A DNA stretch of 64,000 nucleotides. Origin: Posidonia oceanica (Eukaryota; Streptophyta; Magnoliopsida; Alismatales; Posidoniaceae). Location of the stretch: positions 91,520,001-91,584,000 of the forward strand of contig JAZBRS010000020.1 in NCBI GenBank assembly GCA_037176725.1, written 5' to 3'. Positions 11,047 through 22,077 of this stretch are shown here, piece after piece. The position numbers and the translations under genes are program-made. The notes beneath the pieces were generated by a model that was given only the letters and a program-made list of their open reading frames with translations, did no database searches and was not told where the DNA came from. Position 1 is the stretch's first letter. Each line of letters begins with the position of its first letter.

Positions 11047-11289
11047 AGCGAGGTTAAGGGAATCGAGATCGCTGCTCAGGGCTGATTAGACACTCCTCCT
11101 GACGCCGGTAGGAGCACAATATTACTGTAGGCCTGAGTCACTTATTCGGTGGATGCACCGAAAATCATGACTCATCGTCGTGATGCGAATGCAAATACAA
11201 ATGCGGATGCAGTGCAATGTAATGAGATGCAACAGAGTTGATGCTAAAGTAAAACCTGTACTAATGTTTGCCGCGCTAAACTCCACTGG

Positions 11290-12590
11290 GGAGATGCGGG
11301 CGACGCATGCAATGCTGATGATTATGAGTTGACAGACTCATCACTGAATAGCTTGGGTTATCGGTCCAAAAAGAAAACGCTTGACATTATAGCGGGTGTC
11401 ATCCAGGTAGTTAGGACTACCAGACCAAAGAAGATACCGAGGGCGGCAAAATAAGATGCCCTTGGTATCAGGAATGATACCAGGGGACAGCCGAAGCGCC
11501 CATGGCATCGAAAGAAGAGTTAGACAGTTATGACGGGTGTCAACCGAGTAGTTTGGGCTGCCAGCCCGGGAGAAAGATAACTTGTCCTCGCCCGAGGAAG
11601 CAAGCGAACGGCTAGAGCGGTGCGGAATAAAAGGGGCAAAATTCCTGCGCGAAAGAGAGGGGGCATCTTTTCTACTGAGAAGGCAAGCAAGAAAATGTGC
11701 ACACAACAAATGATAGGTTTCGGACCCATCGACCGCAAAAGGGGCCAAGAATGATAAGTACAAGACTTATCAAACGGAGAGAGCCAGGATTGATAAGTAC
11801 AAGACTTACCAAAGCGGACAGAAACTAGGGATGATAAGGACAAGCCTTATCAAATGGAGAGAAACTAGGATTGATAAGTACATGACTTATCAAAGTGGAC
11901 AAAAACCAGGATTGATAAGTACACGACTTATCAAAGTGGACAGAAACCAGGATTGATAAGTACAAAGACTTATCAAAGCAGACAGAAAACCAGGATTGAT
12001 GAGTACAAAGACTTATCAAAGCGGACAGAAAACCAGGATTGATAAGTACAAAAACTTATCAAAGCAGACAGGAACCAAGATTGATAAGTACAAAGACTTA
12101 TCAAAGCGAACAGGAACTAGGATTGATAAGTACAAGACTTATCAAAACGGACAGGAACCAGGATCGATAAGTACAAGACTTATCAAAAAGGATAGGAAAG
12201 CTGAAAGGTGATAGGTTTCGGACCCACTGATCGCGAAAAGGTTGCTGATAAGTTTCGGACTTATCGACCGCAAAGGATTAGATTGTGATAAGTTTCGGAC
12301 TTATCGACCGCAAAGGATTGTAAAGTGATAAGTTTCAGACTTATCGACCGCAAAGGGGGATAAGGGTACCAAAATCCGGAGGCGAAGCAAAAAGGATGGA
12401 CCCGCGATAGTTAGGCATGTCAGCCAAGATGTAGCTGGAGATGTGATACCAAGGGGTAGCAAAAAAAGATGCCCTGGTATCAGGGATGATACCAGGGGAC
12501 AGTCGAAGCGCCTTTGGCATCGAAAAAGTGATCGACAAAGCTGACGCGCTTGTCAAACGAGTAGTTAGGGCTACCAGCCCGGGCAGGGAT
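11290..12590 (-). repeat. E1 internal hairpin array near the 3' LTR
   Basis: About 11 tandem 41-43-bp units between 11750 and 12190, each with an inverted repeat such as TTGATAAGT-ACAAG-ACTTATCAA and a spacer like AGCGGACAGGAACCAGGA. One unit (about 11833) has GATAAGG / CCTTATC, a compensated change. Four variant units with loop TTTCGG or TTTCAG follow at 12206-12350. The array is bracketed by two related blocks (11341-11570 and 12360-12590), each holding a CCTGGTATC / GATACCAGG hairpin at 11459-11486 and 12472-12498. Non-coding. Confidence 0.85.
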
Positions 12591-12970
12591 CCGACCGGGA
12601 GTGCTTGGTGGCTTTACTCGTCTTGATGGTGTTGGTCTACAGAGATTCTAGCATCCAAGTGGAACGCAGGGTCTTCTTGTAGTTTCCCTTAGCGCTGAGA
12701 ATGTTGGTAGTTGCTTCTGAGCTTGTGAGCTACTAGGATCTGATTGTGCCCTCCTCATGGCTCTGAGGGGCTAGATGTGTGAAACTGAAGCGGCACGTTG
12801 GAGATATGATTGTGAGACCATGCATGCATCATGTTATAGAAAGCACACCAATCACGTAAGTACATGGCACAAAACATCCTTGCATTAACAAAGTCTTGGT
12901 TACACGCCTATAGCAAGCTGATCAATGTACAACAAGACTCAAAAATAGGGCATGTAGATGTACAAACGCC

Positions 12971-14236
12971 CTAACTGGTCCGGGCTTTCTTCGACCTTCT
13001 ACTGTCAGGAAATAGAGGTGCACCAGGTGGGATCTCGTTAATAGGCCAGTGCTCCTGCACTTCAGTCAGATACTCAGGAGTACATCCTGAGCCTTTTACA
13101 GCTGCAATGTCTATTGACTGTATCCCATGGTGCATGAGGTCGGCTAGCTCTGTTGTGGCAGCAGTTGTACTGAGAGGATAGGGTTGGAGAAGCTTCAACA
13201 CCGTGCTATCCACAAAGGCCCCCTGCTGGAAACCGAACTGCCGCATGACCCGGATAAGGTGATGCTCCACTCCTTCGGTGAATCCCGATAGCACAACTAG
13301 CCGCATGTCGCGAGTGCCGAAGAAGACAGTGAACGGCTCAACTGCAGATAGGATGATATGCTAGGTTACTGTATCATCTATTAGCTTCGACAGCTTCTCA
13401 TATTCTTCACGGACACTCTTGATGGTTTTGGCATGGCTGCTGCTGCAGTATGTCTCAAATGCTTGCTTCTGGGGGCGCAGAATGTCTATCTCTAGATGTC
13501 CGGCCAGCCAAACCTGTACCAGGGCCCCGCAGCCATGAAAGTGGCGGCAGCGGTGCGAGATGCGGTCCAGCTTGAGATAGGTCTCTGTTAGGATGACGGG
13601 TGCCAGGTCGATCTACCAGGTCATCACAGCAAGTGCAATCTCAACAACCTCGATTGCGACAGTCGTCCAGCTGTGAGTGAAGATTAGCTCGCCTAGGAAG
13701 CAGGTGACGAAGTCTCGGAGCCATAGCTCATCTCCTAGTGTGGTGCGCTTTTTGGAGACTTCCTCAAAGTAGTTCAGACGGAGCATAGGTATAGGCCCGT
13801 CAATGCAGACCAGTCTCTTCTCACAGCTCTCCGTGGAGAGTCCCGTTAGCTGTTTCAAGACATCGACATAGTCAGTACGCCTTGTGAACATAGCTGGTCC
13901 CATGAGCGTGGAGAAGCCACAGATCTGGCGTACTTCCTGCAGCGTGGGCGTTAATTCCATCCTACCGAAGCCAAAGACATGGTGCGCTGGCTTCCAGAAC
14001 CTTGCAGCAACGCACAAGAGATGTCGGCTCACTTCTACATCGGCAGCCTTCAAAAGTCTGGGCGGGATGTCCCACAGGCTCAGCTTCTCGCGGTCGGCTT
14101 CTATAAGCTCACCGATCCAACTCTGGAGGGTCTCAGAGTAGTGTGTTGGGGTGACCAAAGTGGAGAAGCCCATTGCAGGAGAGAATGCAGGCAACTGGAG
14201 TGAAATCTTGGGGTACCTGTAATCAAAGTTGTTCAT
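12971..14236 (-). pseudogene. Extra retrotransposon ORF resembling a plant mobile domain (PMD) protein, two stops
   Basis: One frame of about 421 codons, broken by TAG at 13613-13615 and 13361-13363. It lies between integrase and the 3' LTR, in the same direction as E1. The N-terminal half has LLCVAARFWKPAHHVFGFG then RMELTPTLQEVRQICGF, which recalls the 'W-P-x-T-H-x-F ... T-L-x-D-V' core of the PMD / aminotransferase-like family (MAIN/MAIL1 relatives); this is recognition from memory. A later WLRDFVTCFLGELIFTH segment also fits. The C-terminal tail (EYLTEVQEHWPINEIPPGAP) is preserved in E2 at about 32205-32300 although the rest of the ORF is gone there. An acceptor-like TTTGATTACAG just after the first codons suggests an upstream exon may exist, so the start is uncertain. 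Function in the element is unknown. Confidence 0.55.
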
Positions 14237-15914
14237 TAGTTCGGGTCACACAGGCATACAATATTGACTGTCAGAGAAACAGATGTGCATAGCAATGCCG
14301 ATAAAGCAGTTCAGATGTTACAGCTAACAATCAGATCACAGAATCCTAGCACATTCAGCTATGTAAAGGGGGCTTCGCCTGCATAAGGCGAAGTCGCACA
14401 AAAGGCACTCTTGTCCTCGTCCGTGCGGAGCGAGGAAACAAGGGCAGGGTGCTTCGTCCGTCCGAAGCGAAGTCACAAAAGGGGGTAGGCTTGTCCTTGT
14501 CCTTGTCCTGCACAAAGCAAGGGGGCAAGCGAAAAGAGACTTCGTCGACCCAGAGCGAAGTCGTACAGAGATTAAGGGCGATGCCCGACTACGCAGGCCC
14601 GGCGACCCGCAAGGAGTCCCAAGGTGCCAAGGTTGTCCTGCCACCCCTGAAGTGATTGCCCTGTCTCTGATTACTGATGCACTCCCTGAGTTGCTGCACT
14701 GACAGTAATAGATTGCTTTGAGGCTTGGAGGCGGCCAACCTGCCTTGGTAGAAGTACTGTCCCAGCGCCAGACCGAGCCTTGCAGAGTGGGAGGAAAAGG
14801 GCAAGGGAGATGATTTGATAGTAGATAGATGCATGCATGATCTATACTAATCCTACTGCCCTCAGCATATGGAGTGCTTGATGCCTGCTGCAAAGGAAAT
14901 GAGCGGTCTCTGATTCACCAGACTCTACTCGGATTCCTAATTGTTGGTGGCACTCCAGAATGGGTATTGGTGGTGCTTGGGTGGTGGTATAGTGAGGACA
15001 GGCTCCATGCCAAACTCTCAAGGACTTACACCTACTCTTTTTATTTTACTTGTTTCTTTTGCTCTCACGTAGGTGTGTAGATTTCCCCTACCCTTGGCTT
15101 GGAGGTAATGGGCACCTGGTTTTGAGGCTGGGAAGCTGCTTGCTCGAGAAGAGTGGCTAGGGCCCATGGGATTTGTGTATTTCCCAGGCGTAAACTTTAG
15201 TTCCTCTCTAAGATGGGCAAAAAGGGGCAGGATCATGCTGCTTTCCTTTATTTCTGAGGCAGACTTTTATCTTCGCCTTTTTTTGTTTTGTTGTTTTTTT
15301 TTGCTGTTGTTATTTTTTTTGTTTGTTTTTTTTTCTTCTTCTTTTTTTCTTTTCTTTTGGCACGTAGGCTTTCGCTGTCCCTGACTTAGAGGTAATGGGT
15401 GCCTGGTTTTGAGACGGGGGGCTAGGCCTTGCAAGGTTGCAGATTCTCAGGCGCGAAGTCTGGATCATCTCCAAAGCAATTCGGAGGGATAGGGTCGTGT
15501 TGCACACCTCTATCTCTATGGTCGACTTCTGTCTTCGCCTTCTATTCCCTTTTCTTTTATACCCAGGCTTAGACATGTGTGTTTTGCTCACACTCTCTCA
15601 CATCCTAGGATTTTATCTTCCTCTAGAGGTGTAAGTCTTAGAGGGGTTTGGACATTTTGTCTATCCTCACTGGATGGTGGCTCCCTCATTGGTCAGGACA
15701 TCTAAGTAGTGTCAGGTGAGGTACAAGATACTCTTTCTAGAGCAGGCAAGCATCTCCGATTTTCGTCATCGGGCTATGATTGTAAATGCATAAGATATGT
15801 ACATCTCTCTTTCTCTTGTTTTTTTTTGCTGATAAGATAAACATGACTAAAATGCATTTAAGAGTAAATGCAAGAAGTGGGAGAGAGAGGGCTCTGTAAG
15901 ATAACCGCGGCGGG
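14237..15914 (-). other. E1 spacer between pol and the PMD-like ORF; partly duplicated, no clear gene
   Basis: No recognised protein. 14340-14580 is rich in short inverted repeats such as GGCTTCGCC / GGCGAAGTC and repeated GTCCTCGTCC-type words. Two related blocks at about 15065-15290 and 15362-15560 share GAGGTAATGGG.GCCTGGTTTTGAG and a ..CTTCGCCTT end, so a segment of about 0.3 kb was duplicated in tandem. T-rich runs at 15278-15360 create meaningless open frames. A 185-aa frame at 14336-14893 has no recognisable domain. Confidence 0.5.
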
Positions 15915-17759
15915 CTACTGGTAGTACTTCTTGAGGTAGCATGCGTTGACCGGCTCTGATTGTTCAACCTGGTCCATGTCCTTAAGGACTGCTGCACCGT
16001 CGGAGAAGATTTGCTTCATCAAAAAGGGGCTGTGCCAGTTGGGCCAGAATTTGCCTCAGTCATTTGGGAGATGGATGGCTCGAAGGACCATATCCCCTAG
16101 ATGGAAGCTTCTGGGCCTAACCTTCTTTAGGTATGCTCTGGCCGAGCGCTTTTGGTAACACTGAGCATAATGCATGGCCTGCAGCCTATGCTCATCGATC
16201 AGGTTTAGCTAGATGCAGCGGTCTTCGACCCATTTTGCTTCTTCCAGTTCGGCTTCTCGTAGGATCCGTAGTGAGGGGATCTCTACTTCAACAGGCAGTA
16301 CTGCCTCCATGCCGTACACCAGTGAGTACGGGGTTGCTCCTGTCGAGGTCTGGATTGATGTCCTATACGCCCAGAGTGCGTACGTAAGCTTGTCATGCCA
16401 GTCCTTGTGAGTCTCTACCATCTTCTTCAAGATCTTGACAAGATTTTTGTTGGCAGACTCTACTACGCCGTTCATCTGTGGCCGGTAAGGCGAGGATCGG
16501 TGATGTTTGATGTTGAAGCTCTGCAGATAGTCTTCGATCCTCTTGGCTACGAAGTTTGAGCCATTATCAGAGATGAGCGTGTGGGAGACCCCATACTGGG
16601 CTACGATGTTGTTTTTGATAAACTTCTCTGTAGCCGCGGCATTTACTGTCTTATAGGTGGTTGCTTCCACCCACTTGGTAAAGTAGTCGATCGCTACCAG
16701 AACGTAGCGATGACCGTTGGTGGCTGTTGGATGTATGGCGCCAATGACATCGATCCCCCAGGTGGAGAAAGGCCATGACGAATACTTGCTATACAATTCC
16801 TGTGGGGGAGTGTGTATGAAGTTCCCATGGATTTGTCTACTATGGCACCTGCGCACAAACTGGCAGCAGTTTGCCACCATGGTTGACCAGAAGTAGCCTT
16901 GGAGCATAATCTTCTTGGCTAGCAACACACCGTTCATGTGAGGGTCGTAGGTCCCTGCATGGATTTGGAGCATCAGTGTGTCGGCCTCCTTCTTGTCTAC
17001 GCAGCGTAGGAGCATCTGGTTGTAAGATCTTCTGTATAGATGTCCTGCCCCCATCACGTACTCTGATGCCAGACGTGCCAAAGTCTTTCTGTCTGCTGCT
17101 GAGGCGTAAGGTTGGAGGCTGTCAGATTCTAGGAAGGCCTTGATGTCATGATACCATGGAAGTTCCTCTGCTGGATTCGCTTCCTCAATGCTCATGCAAT
17201 GTGCAGGCTGTTCCACACGTGTGACTGATACGTCCATTGCACGATACTCGGGTATAGTAAGCCAAGATGCTAAGGTTGCTAAAGCATTTGCATAGGCGTT
17301 TTTGGCTCTATTCATGTATGTGAAGTGGATGCTTTCAAATACTTCTATCAGCTTCAGCAGGCATTCATGGTAAGGTACTAGCTTGGGGTCCTTGGTCTTC
17401 CAGTTGCCGTTGACTTGGGAGATGACCAGCATCGCATCCCCGTGTACATGCAGCTTGTGCACATCATGCTCGAGTGCGACTTGCAGTCCCAGAAGGTAGA
17501 CTTCATACTCTGCTTCATTGTTGGTGCAAGGGAATGTCATCTTCCTTGCAAATAGGATCAGCTCTCCCTTCGGCGTTGCTAAAACAGCGCCTCTGCCTCT
17601 TCTATTGAGTGCGCCATTGAAGTACAGATGCCACTGTAGTTCATCCTCAGGATCCTTCTGCTCCGAATCCTCCATGGCGAATAGAATGTCTTCATCAGGG
17701 AACTGCGTCTGCAGGGGTTGATACTCAAGCAAGGGGAAGTTGGCCAGATGATCTGCCAT
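15915..17759 (-). pseudogene. pol: E1 RNase H1 and integrase, decayed
   Basis: The 516-aa open part is 16209-17759; the frame runs on to the terminal ..LKKYYQ stop at 15915-15917, broken by TAG (16209-16211) and TGA (16056-16058). RNase H is residues about 40-165: YFNGA (Asp replaced by Asn48), NEAEYE (Glu82), HGDAM (Asp108), YANAL (Asp replaced by Asn158). Integrase: zinc finger His267, His274, Cys305, but Arg308 where the last Cys is expected; catalytic core WGID (Asp337), SDNG (Asp398) and VVES (Glu434), giving D,D-35-E intact. The C-terminal part (YQKRSAR..KKVRPRSF) matches the usual Ty3/gypsy integrase tail. Two D-to-N losses and a zinc-ligand loss make RNase H and integrase doubtful even apart from the stops. 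Confidence 0.9.
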
Positions 17760-19411
17760 GGCCTACCCCTTCATTGACTTTTGCGTGACAAAGGTGATGT
17801 CATACGGGGACAATAACACCTGCCACTTGACGCATCAACCTACCATGGCCGGCTTTTGAAAAAGGAACTTGATGGGGTCGTGCCGACATAGGAGCTGGAC
17901 TGGGTGCGTCATCATGTAGTGCCTTAGCTTCTGCGCGGCCCAGACAAGAGACAGGCAGGTCTTCTCTACGGTGCTATACCTGGCTTCGCAATCAGTGAAT
18001 TTCTTGCTTAGGTAATAGATAGCACACACCTTTCTACTCGTTTCATCATGTTGGCCCAAGACGGCGTCCATGGAATACTGCATGGTAGAAAGGTAAAGAA
18101 TCAGAGGTCTCCCTAGCATGGGAGAAACTAGGACAAGAGGCTTCATCAGGAGCTGCTTGATCTTGTCAAATGCAGCTTGGCACTCCTCGCTCTAATTGAT
18201 CTGTGCATTCTTCCTTAGGAGCTTGAAAATCGGTTCGCAGATAGGCATCAGCTGTGCGATGAACCGACTGATATATTGCAGACGCCCCAGTAGGCCTCTG
18301 ACTTCTTTTTCAGTCTTGGAGGGTGGCATGTCCACGATGGCTTTGGCCTTGCTCGGGTCCACTTCAATTCTCCTTTGGCTGATAATGTAGTCCAAAAGCT
18401 TGCCAGATGATACCCCGAATACGCATTTACTGGGGTTGAGGCGAAGCTTATACTTTCTCAGGGGATCAAAGAGCTTCTTGAGGCAGATGAGGTGATCCTC
18501 AGGCTTTCTAGACTTGGCAATTATGTCATCCACGTAGACCTCAACTTCTTGGTGCATGAGGTCGTGGAATAGTGCTGTCATCGCCCTTTGGTATGTTGCT
18601 TCGTTATTTTTAAGCCCAAACGGCATGACCTGATAGCAGAAGGCTCCCCAATGGGTGATAAACAAAGTCTTTTCCATGTCTTCTTCTGCCATTCTAATCT
18701 GGTTGTAGTCGGAGAAGCTGCCCATGAAGGAGAGCATTTTGTGCCCTGTAGTGTTGTCCACAGGACGTCGATGTGCGGTAGAGGGCAGTCGTCCTTAGGA
18801 CTGGCTTTGTTCAGATCCCTATAATTAATGCACATACGGACCCGACCCTCCTTCTTGGGTACCGGCACGACATTCACGAGCCATTTTGGATAGAGGACGA
18901 CCTTGAAAAAGCCAACGCTGTACTGCTTCATGATTTCCTCTTTGATTTTGAGCAGCCACTATGGTCGCCACTTCCAAAGCTTCTGCTTTACCGGCTTCAC
19001 GTTTGGATCCAGAGGTAGATTGTGCACGACAATCTCGACATCAAGGCCGACCATGTCTTCATAGCTCCAGGCAAAGACATCTGCATATTCCATAAGGAAT
19101 GCAATGAACTCTGCTCTAGCCTGAAGCATCAGTTGGGCGCTGATGCGGACCTCCTTAACATCTTCAACTGTGCCAATGTTGACTGCCTCCGTCTCTTCTT
19201 CGACATGGAGGTTGGGCCCTTCTGGGTTGTCATCGTAAGGCTGGAACTCAAGCGATGGTTCATCAATCTCATCTACGCCTGTATCATCCTCCTCCTCATA
19301 TGCAATGAGTTCCGAGAGGATCTCCTTCTCAAATGTTGGGTCTGTGATATCGAAGGAGTGAACATGTTCCGCCTCTTGATCCTGATGACGCCTCAGGATG
19401 GTCACACTCAC
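17760..19411 (-). pseudogene. pol: E1 reverse transcriptase, frameshifted
   Basis: Pieces in order: 18959-19411 (acidic spacer, then FLMEYADVFAWSYEDMVGLD, the usual entry to RT), 18578-18931 (PKKEGRVRMCINYRDLNKAS then PKDDCPLPHID), a frameshift near 18760, 18192-18761 (YNQIRMAEEDMEKT, VMPFGLKN, YVDD at residues 76-79) and 17835-18146 (connection / RNase H-like part with YYLSKKFTDCEARYSTVEK). The first catalytic Asp, normally in FMDGYSGYNQ, is missing: the copy reads FMGSFSDYNQ. Stops also lie at 18192-18194 (Trp to TAG type) and 17760. Inactive copy. Homology to Ty3/gypsy RT is unmistakable. Confidence 0.9.
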
Positions 19412-21204
19412 CTGAGTATTTCTGTATGCTCGGTGGGTGACGTCTGCTTGAGTGGCCCCTGGCCCTACTGACTGATCTGGCAGCTCTACCTACTCCGACA
19501 CTGTTGTCACTGCTAGGGTTGCCTGGACTACTGAGACTGCTGAGACTGTTATCTCTGTCACTGCCTGTGCTACTGTCCCCTCCTCCGTGTTCTCAGATGT
19601 ACTCGCGGGAAGTGTTGGGGGCGGATAACTGTCCTCTAGGCGACTAATCCGTGTACTGTCACCATATGCGCTGCCCGTGTGGGGCATGCACTACACGATC
19701 ATCTAGACCCGCCTTGTGGCTGTGGAGTGATCAACTCGTCTAGTCTAGTGCGTGTTGCCTCTGGTTATTCTTCCAAGACCATGATTGAGGAATGGTCTTG
19801 CAACGGAGAGGGATCCGCGGCCATGGCTTTCCCTTTCCTCAACGCCTACTACTCGGCGACGTCATCAGCCAACGCCATGAGTTGTTCTTGGAAAAGCAGT
19901 TCCAAGTCTCCGAGCATATCATTCACCAAGGCTTCTGCAGTTTCACCCCCTCGTCATCTGAGGGTGTGTCGATGTAGTAGGCACAGACGGCCTCTTCAGA
20001 GTCCTGCCTGGCGATTCCTTCGCCTATGGGGTCTGCTCTAGTTGCCAGACATACCACTGCTTGGGGCATCTGCTCTATTGCTAGCTGGCTGATCTCCTGG
20101 CGCAGTCGATCGTAGTACTGTGGCGATCAGGGACGCAAGCAGGCCGGCGAGTGCTGCGACTGGCTATTGCGCCGACAAGGTCAGTGCTGTGGTTGGAGGG
20201 GAGGCAGAGGTGCTCTTCTGGAGGTCCGATGGCTGGACGGTTATGCTAAGGGACAAAGCGCCGGCACCCGTGAGTGATGGTGGTTGTCTCACTGTACTGG
20301 CCGTGGGGTCCACCACAAGGTTAGATCTGCTAAAGTTGACGGCTGTATGGCTGATGGAGCCGCCTACTTTCCTTGTAGTGTTGCTGATGAAACGGGCCGA
20401 GTCCCGATGTCGCCTGACTCGACTGACTGCGTTGCCGGAGATGGTAACCTCTGTACTGGTGCGACTGCAGCCACGAGTGGATAGGTGGCTAGTGCCTGAA
20501 GGTGTGCTCTTAACTCTGGAGCTGTCACTGTAGCTGTCAATGTAGCTGTCATAGGCACTGATGAAGCTACAGAAGGGGGAGAAACTGTCATCCCTGACAC
20601 AGAGCTTGCTGAATCTGCCACTATATCAGTAGAGGGAAGGGCCAAGCAAACTGACCAGGAGGTTGCAGGGTTGGACTGGAGCTCCCTATTGGCTCGAGCT
20701 GCTTCCATTGTGCTAGACTGCTCTTCATCTGAATAGTCGTCTTCTATGCAGACCCACTCCTCTGTCGGCACTGGGGGGCTCTGGCACAGTACTGGCTGGG
20801 CTGAGGCTAAGCTCGTATTCGGGTCAAGAACACCTGCACTGATAAAGTTAGTGAGGTCTTGAGGGATCACGAGCTTCCGATTCCTCGAGTGTAGGCGCTC
20901 ACCATCACGGGGCTGCCATTCATATCCCAAGCCTTCGAAATCTCTTCTTTCCTTAGCTGCAACTGGCTCGGCGATCCCTTGGCCGTGTCGCCCAAGTGGC
21001 GTTCCCTTTTGCGTAGCCCCATCTGCGGCAAATGTTCTCGACCATCCAGGAAGGGTTGCAATGAACGGCTAGAGAGCTGACACGTTCGAGATCAGGGATA
21101 TAGTTAACCGGCTCAAACCAGTTAACCCGGAACATGATATCTGAGGGCTTAGGGTCAAATTGGACAGTCTGCTGGGAGACAGAAGAAACCACCTCGACCC
21201 GCTC
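19412..21204 (-). pseudogene. E1 polyprotein spacer between protease and RT
   Basis: Low-complexity Thr/Val/Ala-rich spacer in several frames (largest open piece 20364-20930), collinear with E4 6504-7640. No domain recognised. Frameshifts near 20900-21060 break it: the phrases NWFEPVNYIPDLERVSSLAV and WGYAKG are in one frame and the GYEWQPRDGERLHSRN continuation in another. Such long spacers are known for Tat/Ogre-like elements, some of which carry an intron there; I could not identify splice sites with confidence. Confidence 0.6.
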
Positions 21205-22077
21205 CTAATCAAAATTTTCCACCATGACAATGATAACGTCGTCGCTATAGCGGAACTTGTTCATGCGGTGGAGGGTTGAGGGGATCACTTGATGCTTGTG
21301 CAGCCAAGGGTGCCCAAGTAGAAGATTAAAAGAGGGCTCCAAGTTGACGATGTAGAATTCTACATCGAATACGACCTGGCCAATAGAAAGAGGAATAACC
21401 AGGATCCCCAAGGAGTCATGGTGCATATTATTAAAAGAGGTCATTCCCTTCACAGCTGGCGTGATATCCTCGGCTTTGAATCCGAGCTTCAATGCTGTAT
21501 GTAGGGGACAGACGTTAAGGCCTGACCCATTGTCAACCAGTGAGAGGAGAATGCGGAAACTTTTGAACTGTACCGTGATAAATAGGGGTTGATTGTGGTT
21601 AGTCCCTGCTGGAGGCAGTTCATCGCTTGATAAAGAGATGACCTGCGGCTCTGCAATCATTCCCACCATATTCTCCAGGATTGTAGGCTCAATGGTTTGG
21701 AACACGCAGAGAAAAGCCTCACGGTGTTTGCGGGATGAATGAATTAGGTCCCAAATGGAGATGTCAGCCTTGACTTTTTTCAGCTGGGCCGTAATGTCAG
21801 CTGAAGGCTGGTCTTTTTTGGCGGTAGGAGGAGTGGCTCTGGTAGCGGGTTCTGCAGAGGTGGGACCAGGGGATTGGCCTGCTGGTGGTTGGCTTAGTGG
21901 CACAAGTTGGCCTGCTGGTAGTGGTTGGCCTGCTGGTATAGTAGGTTCTAGGGGGTTAGGCCTAGCTGTTGGGGCTGCAGGTCTGTAGATCCTCCCCGAC
22001 TGCGTGACGTTCGCACACATTTCCGCGGCGTAGTCGTATGGAACATGGTGGGTATCCCTGGTCAGGTTGACCACCAA
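21205..22077 (-). pseudogene. E1 aspartic protease with upstream linker
   Basis: Open frame of 290 aa. Residues 1-105 are Pro/Ala/Thr-rich linker; residues about 102-127 (KKVKADISIWDLIHSSRKHR) are the conserved pre-protease helix of plant Ty3/gypsy elements. The retropepsin follows: ITVQFKSFRILLSLV, active site DNGSGLN (Asp182; DNGS in place of DTGA), VVFDVEFYIV and LLLGHPWLH (252-260). The protease segment itself is open, but it sits in a polyprotein broken on both sides, so it is counted as part of the decayed element. It processes the Gag-Pol polyprotein in active relatives. Confidence 0.82.

Noticed and set aside
11750..12190. Short regular repeats with hairpins, CRISPR-like
   Set aside because: Spacers are themselves repeated (AGCGGACAGGAACCAGGA type) instead of unique, so it is a tandem repeat array.
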